Shown one piece after another: positions 57,485 through 64,000 of a stretch of DNA of 64,000 bases (the first letter of the stretch is position 1; every line of letters begins with the position of its first letter). The notes under the pieces are model-generated. The model made no database searches, was not told where the DNA came from, and was given only the letters and a program-made list of their open reading frames with translations. The position numbers were made by a program, and so were the translations under genes. This stretch comes from Datura wrightii (lineage: Eukaryota > Streptophyta > Magnoliopsida > Solanales > Solanaceae), in NCBI GenBank assembly GCA_035772735.1, contig JASDFA010000003.1:30434001-30498000 (forward strand), in the 5' to 3' direction.

Positions 57485-58403
57485 TGGTATTATATACTAT
57501 AAACCGACACGCAAGTGCACGTGGTCAAACAAGTAATAAAGTGGCTAAGTAGCCAAGTATCGATCCAAGGAGGCTCAAGATATGTAAAGTTGCCTAGTTT
57601 ACTATATTCCTATTTCACTTCTAATTATGCTAACAACAATGTAACCAACAGTTACTTGAGTTTTTGTTTCTAAACTATATATACTAAAATTAATAACAAC
57701 TATTTACTGTGAATTCAGACAATGGATATGAACATGCCAAGGTTCAGAGCAAGTAATGAACTTGATAATCATGATAATTTGGTTAATCTCTTCTTCATAT
57801 TGCTAGCCAAGAACATTCGCCTAGAAATTAAAACTTTCGTATTTATTTTCACTTTAGAATCATAAACCATCCGTCTACATTTCTGTGATCAAATGCAATT
57901 TATGACCTAGCACTACAATTCCGGTTCCTAAATTGACTAATACGACTTTCAAGTATATTTCTATCAGGAAAGCACATCAAAACCCAATTTTCCCAAATCA
58001 AGTTAAGAAAAATACCCTATTAATTCACAACTTTCCAATTTCTTGCTCTCTCGAGTGAAATTGGACTTTTTAGATGTACATTAATGTTGGCCAATCACTA
58101 ATGCAGTAAGAACAAGAATTAATAGAACAACATGAAAGAAGAAGAAGAAAACCATATCAATTATAATCAAAATTCATTACACATGTTCAAAACCTCAGCA
58201 AGGAAGAGAATTAGCCACTCATTTGTGGATTGATCATCCTAAAATGAGTGTAAATCATACGTACAATTGATAGAAAGAAGAAAAGAAGAGAAGAAATCCC
58301 TTAGCTTTTTCGTTCCTCAACTGCTCCTAACCCACGTCCTTGCTCTCCACTTCTGAACTCAGTCTAAAAAACTAAAAACTGCTTAAAATAAACCTAAGTG
58401 TGC

Positions 58404-58411
58404 TATTTATA
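58404..58411 (-). promoter_or_regulatory. TATA box of element K LTR
   Basis: Element strand AGTATAAATAGCAC, downstream of the inverted-repeat array. A near-perfect plant TATA box. Confidence 0.7.
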
Positions 58412-58439
58412 CTAGTGGGAAATTTTTCCCGGAATAAGA

Positions 58440-58680
58440 AGCAACGTGTCACGGAGGCCAACGCGGAGCACTGCCTCCGTGACACGGCGTGGATGCGGAC
58501 CTTCACTGGAATTTCAGGGTCCGGTAAATTAGCCTCAACGTGGCACGGAGGCCAACGCGGAGGCCTCTCTCCGTGCCACGGAGCTGACGCGAAGGCACAC
58601 TGGAAATTGCCATTTTAATTCATGTTCAGGCAGTGTGCTACCGCGATGGTAGCGTGGCACGGCTCCATCGCGGAGCCCCT
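58440..58680 (-). promoter_or_regulatory. Inverted-repeat motif array, element K LTR
   Basis: GTGTCACGGAGGCCAACGCGG ... GCCTCCGTGACACGG (58446-58485) and GTGGCACGGAGGCCAACGCGG ... CTCCGTGCCACGG (58542-58582) form 11-12-bp stems; a weaker third unit, GCGTGGCACGGCTCC, is near 58650. The same units occur internally at 62757-62905. Confidence 0.65.
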
Positions 58681-58922
58681 ATAAAATGTGCATTCCAAGG
58701 TCTTTTGCACGCTCGCATCCAAGTCCAACTCCGACATAGTTCCGACATGCATTTTAGCTCCTAAAAATCACATTTACCTGCAAAACAAATGCTAATCATG
58801 TTGGTTAGTATAAATTCGCATTTTATTACCAATTACATGATATTATATACACATTGCAAAACAAACAAGGTAAAATTGATACGTTTGATTATCACTTGGG
58901 CATATAAATCTGCCCAAGATCA

Positions 58923-60633
58923 CTTACCCCACGCTTAAATCCTTGTTCGTCCTCGAACAACACATACACAAATCATGCAAATTACATCCCAACCTTCGTC
59001 ACTATGGTGCAACAATTTACGCTACGGTCATACCGATTATTCAATTTTTGCAAATCATCACGAAAACATGCTTGGTCTTACAATACAATGACCTTTAATA
59101 CATCAAGGCTTCCTAGACTTTAAGAATTGATTCTTGATATCGGCAAACTCATGCAAATCAGCTAATCAAGAAATCCGACACGAAAATCAATCTTTCATCA
59201 AGCATGTGCCCTCACAACTCGAGAGAATCTTCCCCTTTTTGTTCATGCAACACACAAACATGCAAGTAGGGGCATATAAAAATTAATTTCACTCTCTCTC
59301 CCAAAAGAATTCACATGCATCATGTCATGACCCATAGGCTTGCCCTTAGTGTATTACTCCACTAATATAAAGAAATGCAATATAGGATCACGTAGGACTT
59401 TAATGGGTTGTAACGGGGCTATGGATCTAGTATATATATATTGGATTAGCCAATAATAGTCGCTAGCATCCTTAAGCGCCCTTTCAACTCATTCCCATCG
59501 ACTTATGGACATTGTTCCTCTCTTTCCTCTTTTTCTCCCATTCATGTTCGTTTCCTTTCATACAGCCCATTTCATCAAACACACTTGACACAAAACAAAG
59601 GGTTTTCATGTACCCTCACTATCAATTAATTACAACAAGTGCCTCTTCACCCTCATCTTTTCTTTCCTCACTTTGCTTTTCTTTTTCTTTTCACTCTTTT
59701 CACTCTTTGGGAAACATTTTCTTTTCTTTGTAAGCGCTTAAGAGCTTCTTATAGACTTTAAGGCTAATGAAAAGAAGGAATAAAGCTTAGTTTATACACT
59801 TTTGGACAAAAGAAAGAAATAAATCGGCTAAAGGCTCAACGGGCTGACTAGGGTATACAACATATAAAAAGGTAGAATTTGACACATGAATTCAAAATTA
59901 AGCCTCAATCATATTGAACCAAATTCTATAGCCTAGGTAACTCAACATATTTACCGAATTGCATGCTTTCAAATGAATCACTTTCATATTTTGAACATCA
60001 GTTACAACACGCAACGAAATTTTAGCAACCATAAGCAACTACAGTTCATTGATGCAATCCACCAAAGAAAAAAATTAAAAACAAATAAAAATCCTACTCC
60101 AACCGACTACATTTCCCTTAAGACGGTCGTCATCCATCCATCATAGGGAACGGTCACTAACTATGACATCGGTTCAATGGGACTATTCTCGGTAAAAGAA
60201 CAGAAAACAAACTCCGAGAAACCCAAAAAAATAAAAATCGAAAAAATCTTGCAACACATCGATCATTTCGATAGAAACATATTTACAAAAGATTTTGATA
60301 ATTGCAAAATATCTTCGCAAAAATTTTGAAAAATATCGATCATGTCGATAGAAAAAAATATTTACAAAATTTACAAAATATTTACACTAGCAACCATAAC
60401 TTTCAAAAACACACATCATCAGCCACAAAACAAATATATACAGATACATCACAAATCAGTTCACCACAGGGAAAGAACAAACATCCATAGAAACCAAGGA
60501 AAAAAAAAACATACAGCAAATTAGAGCCTTGTCCCAGCACCTAGCTACTCCCCACCCCACACTTAAATCGAACACTGTCCCCAGTGTTCACAAAAATACA
60601 AAGCACAATATTTTGGGTGGTGGAACTCCCTGC
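58923..60633 (-). other. Element K 3' UTR
   Basis: No gene. Element strand before the LTR: GAGGACGAACAAGG, TTTAAGCGTGGGGTAAG (polypurine tract). Shared block 59331-59410 (CCATAGGCTTGCCCTTAG, ATAGGATC, TAGGACTTTAATGG on +). AT-rich middle section 60180-60500 with A-runs. Internal hairpin and purine tract at 60548-60590. Confidence 0.7.
60548..60590 (-). other. Internal GGGGAC hairpin and purine tract, element K
   Basis: Element strand GAACACTGGGGACAGTGTTC, a perfect 8-bp stem with a GGGA loop, then GATTTAAGTGTGGGGTGGGG. Best copy of this structure in the window. Confidence 0.65.
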
Positions 60634-61854
60634 TCAGTCGAAATTTTCAACTTCTTCATCCGGTGCTGCGGCCTCGTCGCCCATGTCTGAATCAGCTCCA
60701 TCATCGTCATCGGAATCCACATCGGAGTCCTCACGACGTGTCTCCTCATCAGTAGGGACATCGTCATCTGTCGGCTCCACGAAGGCTGGCCCCACCCGAC
60801 ATAAGGCTCTGGCGTTCTCGCCAAAGGGGTAGTCCAGCTCCAGCTGCCATAATTCTTCCTCGGTGGCTGGTCTCCCACCAATCCGTAGCTGAAGCATCTG
60901 CATGCCAAACATACGGGCCATGTACTGATCGTCCCGAGCATGTCGCTCGCCCAAAGTCAGTACAGGTCCGTGTGTAGTGTCGGGGGCCTTAGTCTTTGTC
61001 AAATCGAGGGCCCTCCGCTCCAACTGCGGAATATAGTCCAAGGCTTCTTCCTCAATGTCGAGGCCTCGGAGGAAGGTGGTGATGAGTCCGCCAAATCCGT
61101 ATCTGTGGCCCTGGTGCAGTCTGGCTCTCTTCATGGCGGATATTATTACCGCCCCCACATTAATCTCAAGCCCTTTCATAAGGGAATACACCAAGCAGAC
61201 ACGGTCCCGGGTCACGTCCGTCATATGGACTCTCGGGATCAAGCACGAACACACAATCTTCAGCCATATTCTGGCCTCCCTGTTCATCTGCGAATAAGGC
61301 AGAGTCTGGTGGTAACCCCTCTCCTTATGTCTACTCCATCGGGCTATGGATCGAGCCCCACACAATGTACATCTGATGTCGGCGTACGGTGGGGTGATGT
61401 TTAGCTGGCGGAGAACGTGGGCGTCTGTGTCCCGCGCTCCAACGATGGCATTCAGCTGCTGGGGTTCCAGAGTGACAATCTGCCCTCTGATTTTCACTGT
61501 GTGGCTTCTGATGGCCGGGTTCCAATTTGCGTAGAACTCTCGGACCAAATGAAGTTTGCACTCCTTGGGATCCTGAAAGATAAAGCTGAGCCCAACTACT
61601 TCAATCCTTTGCACAATACGGGGGAACTCCTGTGCTAGTGGTTCCCGTGCAATATGTTCCTCCGGGAAGTACTTGCTCTCCTTATGCTTAGCATACCATT
61701 TCTTTCCTTCCTCGGTTACCCACCTTGTTCCATATTGGCGGCGTTGGCCGCGCGGAACAGCTGGTGCAGCTGGGACTGCGGTGCCCATTCTCATTCTTTT
61801 CCTCCCGGTGCCAGAAGTAGAAGCACCTTTGCCCTTATCCTGCCTACTCGCCAT
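60634..61854 (-). CDS. Element K env-position protein (plant transposon-protein domain), intact
   Basis: 406 codons, no internal stop. Start chosen at 61854 (MASRQDKGKG), directly after the acceptor string ACAG, GTACA; an upstream TTG in the same frame lies inside the candidate intron. Residues 1-45 basic and low-complexity; about 95-300 the core domain, with LVREFYANW (103-111), VKIRGQIVTLEP, and a segment near 195-240 with IPRVHMTDVTRDRVCLVYSL and LEINVGAVI; the last about 50 residues strongly acidic (SDVDSDDDDGADSDM). C, D and F carry broken homologues. It occupies the place of env in Athila-like elements, but I see no signal peptide or membrane helix, so an intracellular nucleic-acid or protein-binding role is as likely. 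Exact function unknown. Confidence 0.8.
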   Translation of the reverse strand: MASRQDKGKGASTSGTGRKRMRMGTAVPAAPAVPRGQRRQYGTRWVTEEGKKWYAKHKESKYFPEEHIAREPLAQEFPRIVQRIEVVGLSFIFQDPKECKLHLVREFYANWNPAIRSHTVKIRGQIVTLEPQQLNAIVGARDTDAHVLRQLNITPPYADIRCTLCGARSIARWSRHKERGYHQTLPYSQMNREARIWLKIVCSCLIPRVHMTDVTRDRVCLVYSLMKGLEINVGAVIISAMKRARLHQGHRYGFGGLITTFLRGLDIEEEALDYIPQLERRALDLTKTKAPDTTHGPVLTLGERHARDDQYMARMFGMQMLQLRIGGRPATEEELWQLELDYPFGENARALCRVGPAFVEPTDDDVPTDEETRREDSDVDSDDDDGADSDMGDEAAAPDEEVENFD

Positions 61855-61859
61855 TGTAC

Positions 61860-62560
61860 CTGTCAATATACATAAACAAGCACAACGTTAAGCTAAATAC
61901 ATGTTAACTTCGGCTAAGGTCGGGTTACACAACGTTTACCCCACACTTAGTCCTTAGCTACTTTTACAAACTATGGCAAGGATAACTCAATTTACACCAA
62001 AACAATCAACTATACAATTTATGCTTAGTGCGTTCACAAAAATTTCGACAGCATAACGCTTAGCGTACTACTCAGACTTCATACAGCTAATCCCAATCCT
62101 ACTATAGCTAACAATTCAACCATCGCACTAAGCAACAAAAACAACAAATAAAAACAACGACAAAAGTTCTATATATACATACAAATCCAGATAATCAAAC
62201 CAATTTGCACAATTTCCACATTTTCCCCAAACATTCGAGAATTCGTCGCCTTTTACATTCAAACAATATTTACACCGACTAATCTCAATTCCCAAACACA
62301 CCCTGGCATTGAATTCATCAAATTATCAAGTTGCCCAAGTCAAATTCAACAACCCAAGCCGTAGAATACAATTCTACAATCAAATTTGAATTATTCACAT
62401 AATCGACGAGTTCAAACGCTAATTACAACAATCCGAACATAATCAATCACAAAATAATTCAACATCATGTTTAATTGCTACTTGGGGTGATATATTTCAC
62501 CTCCCATGCTCACATTCGACTAAAATCGCCAAAATCTTGAGAGAAACGATGAAAACATAC
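61860..62560 (-). other. Candidate intron upstream of element K env-position ORF
   Basis: Donor AACTAAAAG, GTATGTTTT (GT at 62560-62559), acceptor TATTGACAG ending at 61860, then GTACAATG. About 700 nt, AT-rich, with no supported ORF. F shows the same arrangement (about 590 nt). Confidence 0.5.
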
Positions 62561-62689
62561 CTTTTAGTTGAAGAACCGAAGAAATTTGATGTTTTCCTTG
62601 CCTATTAGCGTGGCACGTTGGTTGGGGAGGGGAAATTGGGTGTTTTGGTCACGGAGGAGGAGAGAAATGGGGAACAATTGGGCAAAATC

Positions 62690-62705
62690 GGGGGTTTATT
62701 TAAAG
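62690..62705 (-). promoter_or_regulatory. Element K internal TATA-like box
   Basis: Element strand TTCTTTAAATAAACCCCC, followed by a CT-rich leader (CATTTCTCTCCTCCTCC). About 50 nt downstream of the internal motif array, as in the LTR. Confidence 0.5.
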
Positions 62706-62754
62706 AAAACACGCGGGTCACCCGGCAACCCAGTGTGACCCGGCACTGAATAAG

Positions 62755-62910
62755 GGGCAACGTGTCACGGAGGGTAACGCGGAGCCCCTCCTCCGTGACA
62801 CGGAGCTAACGCGTTGGCTTACTGGACTTTGAAAAATCTGGATTTTGCCTTCAACGTGTCACGGAGGGTAACGCGAAGCCCTACCTCCGTGACACGGCGC
62901 CAACGCGCCA
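62755..62910 (-). promoter_or_regulatory. Inverted-repeat motif array, element K internal
   Basis: Two units, GTGTCACGGAGGGTAACGCGG ... CTCCGTGACACGG (62762-62804) and GTGTCACGGAGGGTAACGCG ... CCTCCGTGACACGG (62856-62898), nearly identical to those of the K LTR. 62911-63193 holds no gene, only A-rich sequence. Confidence 0.65.
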
Positions 62911-63193
62911 GTGCACTGTTTCTTCAATTAATTTGATTTTTCATACCTTGCCTCATTTTCTCGATTCCATGTATATTTCCTCCGTTATACCTGAAAATCA
63001 CCTCACTAAACAAAAATTGGTTAGATTAATAGATTTTCCTAACTAAAATAAAAAATACTAACTAAAATGAAAATCTAAACCTAATCAAGAAAAGAAAAAG
63101 AAAAATAACAATTGGACATAAAAATAAAAACGAAAATAAAAATAAAAACTAACTACACTGTGCAAAAAGAAAAAAAATAAAATATTTTTCTCA

Positions 63194-63240
63194 CGGGTTG
63201 CCTCCCGTGCAGCGCCTGGTTTACCGTCGCGGCTCGACGT
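63194..63240 (-). other. Post-pol hairpin block, element K
   Basis: Element strand ACGTCGAGCCGCGACGG (stem CGTCG/CGACG), then TAAACCAGGCGCTGCACGGG and AGGCAACCC. Nine nt after the protease stop codon. Confidence 0.65.
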
Positions 63241-63249
63241 CCTTTATGC

Positions 63250-64000
63250 TCATTTGTCTACAAGGGTGATGGACGATTTTTCCCGATCATGGTCATCCCC
63301 CCAGTAGTTCTCAACCTTATCCGGTGGCCTTCCTAGTAACTCTCGGGAATCACTCATTCCATTAGCATTCCCATGATCAATCACATTGATCACCGAGAGA
63401 TCCTTATAAACAGTCGGGAGCTTAGGTACCTTGTACACATCGAACACTTCGACCTTGTCATGTGCTCGCATCGTGAGTTGACCCACAGCTACATCAATTA
63501 ATGCTTTTCCGGTTGCCAAAAAGGGTCGTCCCAAAATAAATGGGACTTCAGCATCTGGTTCAAAATCCAGAACAATAAAATCGACCGGAAAAATGAGGGA
63601 GCCTACTTGCACTAACACATCCTCAACAATGCCATCCGGCTTAGCTAAGGACCTGTCTACTAGCTGCAAGATTACCGTTGTAGGTCTAGGGCTCCCTAGA
63701 CCTAACTTTCTGAATACCGAAGATGGCATCAGATTTATGCTTGCCCCCAAGTCGCATAATCCATGAGCTCGGATACTTTTCCCAATCGTAAGCTGGATAG
63801 TAAAACTTCCAGGGTCTTTCAGTTTTGTGGGCAACCTATTCTGAATACGGGAAGTGCATTCCTCCGTTAAAGCTACCGTGGCATACTCAGTCAAACGACT
63901 TTTGTTAGCCACGATGACTTTAATATATTTCGCATATTTTGGCACTCCCTGGAAGACATCAACAAGAGGTAAGTTAACATGTACCTGTTTAAGTACCTCC
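63250..64000 (-). CDS. Element K gag-protease, protease and tail (partial)
   Basis: Open from the window edge (EVLKQVHVNLPLVDVFQGVP upstream of the first listed codon) to the stop at 63250. Protease core: active site LCDLGASINLMP (about 63745-63710) with catalytic Asp in DLGA, KLGLGSPRPTTV, IVEDVLVQVG, FIVLDFEPDAEVPFILGRPF (flap and second conserved ILGRPF motif), LTMRAHDKVEV; then a tail of about 70 residues ending SSITLVDK. In autonomous Athila elements the frame would go on into RT; here it stops and the post-pol hairpin follows. The upstream gag part is outside the window. Confidence 0.85.
   Translation of the reverse strand, partial: EVLKQVHVNLPLVDVFQGVPKYAKYIKVIVANKSRLTEYATVALTEECTSRIQNRLPTKLKDPGSFTIQLTIGKSIRAHGLCDLGASINLMPSSVFRKLGLGSPRPTTVILQLVDRSLAKPDGIVEDVLVQVGSLIFPVDFIVLDFEPDAEVPFILGRPFLATGKALIDVAVGQLTMRAHDKVEVFDVYKVPKLPTVYKDLSVINVIDHGNANGMSDSRELLGRPPDKVENYWGDDHDREKSSITLVDK

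Larger units (their letters stand above)
57485..58922 (-). repeat. Element K 3' LTR
   Basis: Element strand starts TGATCTTGGGCAGATTTATA and ends ...TATAATACCA. Perfect 8-bp stem CTTGGGCA/TGCCCAAG at its start (58895-58918). Inverted GTGTCACGGAGG/CCTCCGTGACAC array 58440-58680, TATA box 58404-58411 (AGTATAAATAGC). The 5-base flank CCGAT (57480-57484) is the candidate target duplication. Confidence 0.82.
57485..64000 (-). mobile_element. Element K: Athila-like, protease plus env-position ORF, no RT or integrase
   Basis: 3' LTR 57485-58922, 3' UTR 58923-60633, env-position ORF 60634-61854, intron/promoter region 61855-62910, hairpin block 63194-63240, protease ORF 63250 to the window edge. As in C, protease is followed directly by the post-pol hairpin. 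Gag and 5' LTR lie beyond 64000. Both ORFs are undamaged, so K is the least decayed Athila-like element in coding terms. Confidence 0.82.

Noticed and set aside
58440..58680. Inverted repeats in the K LTR as a MITE or DNA transposon
   Set aside because: The units recur at the same functional position inside K, lack target duplications and belong to a larger array.
60634..61854. Env-position ORF as a true viral envelope protein
   Set aside because: No signal peptide, transmembrane helix, cysteine pattern or cleavage site is visible in the intact K copy; only its position resembles env.
1..64000. Host protein-coding genes among the many short open frames
   Set aside because: Every long frame is either retroelement coding sequence or lies in an LTR or UTR duplicated elsewhere in the window (for example 25013-25228 and 35177-35392 are the same LTR segment). 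No exon-intron gene with a recognisable cellular domain was seen.

Overview
The window is plant repeat DNA, most likely pericentromeric heterochromatin of a Solanaceae species (Solanum or Capsicum type; inferred from element families, not proven). No host gene, tRNA, rRNA or CRISPR array is recognisable. Almost every base belongs to LTR retrotransposons of two Ty3/gypsy lineages: Athila-like elements (primer site complementary to tRNA-Asp, long 3' untranslated region, extra env-position ORF) and Tekay/Del-type chromoviruses (primer site complementary to initiator tRNA-Met, CxxCxxxH zinc knuckle, C-terminal chromodomain). I label the elements A to K.

Nesting, reconstructed from LTR pairs and target-site duplications: LTR remnant A (1-629) received B (+, 630-1669 and 49413-49819). 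B's 5' LTR received C (-, 1670-9167 and 46435-49407; duplication AGAAA on both sides). C's gag/protease junction received D (+, from 9168). D's 3' UTR received E (+, 15433-23525; duplication CACAC). D's 3' LTR received F (-, 24555-36299; duplication ATCGT/ATCAT) and then G (-, 36704-46434, Tekay type), whose right LTR and D's right end are lost in a deletion at 46434. B's leader received H (+, Tekay type, 49820-54248). H's reverse transcriptase was cut by I (+, Tekay LTR, 54249-56444), I by J (-, 56445-57484), and J by K (-, 57485 to beyond the window).

Most coding regions are decayed by stops and frameshifts. The exceptions are the env-position ORF (60634-61854) and the protease ORF (63250 to beyond 63945) of K, both open.

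The most interesting pattern is architectural. C and K carry gag/protease plus the env-position ORF but no reverse transcriptase, RNase H or integrase. E and F carry reverse transcriptase, RNase H and integrase but no gag/protease. The break in the polyprotein is at nearly the same place in both types, while tRNA-Asp primer site, leader, post-pol hairpin, internal purine tract and 3' UTR blocks are shared. This looks like a split, mutually complementing pair of element types rather than random decay. In addition, each family has its own short palindromic motif array (ACGAGTCGT; CCTGCGTTTCGCAGG; GTGTCACGGAGG) that appears both upstream of the LTR TATA box and, inside the element, upstream of a second TATA box, a candidate 5' intron and the env-position ORF. 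That suggests two co-regulated promoters per element. Every Athila-like leader that can be read also has a splice-acceptor-like site 87-96 nt after the primer site, with donor-like sites in U5, so splicing would remove the primer site from mRNA. All functional statements are inference from sequence reading; no search or alignment program was run.
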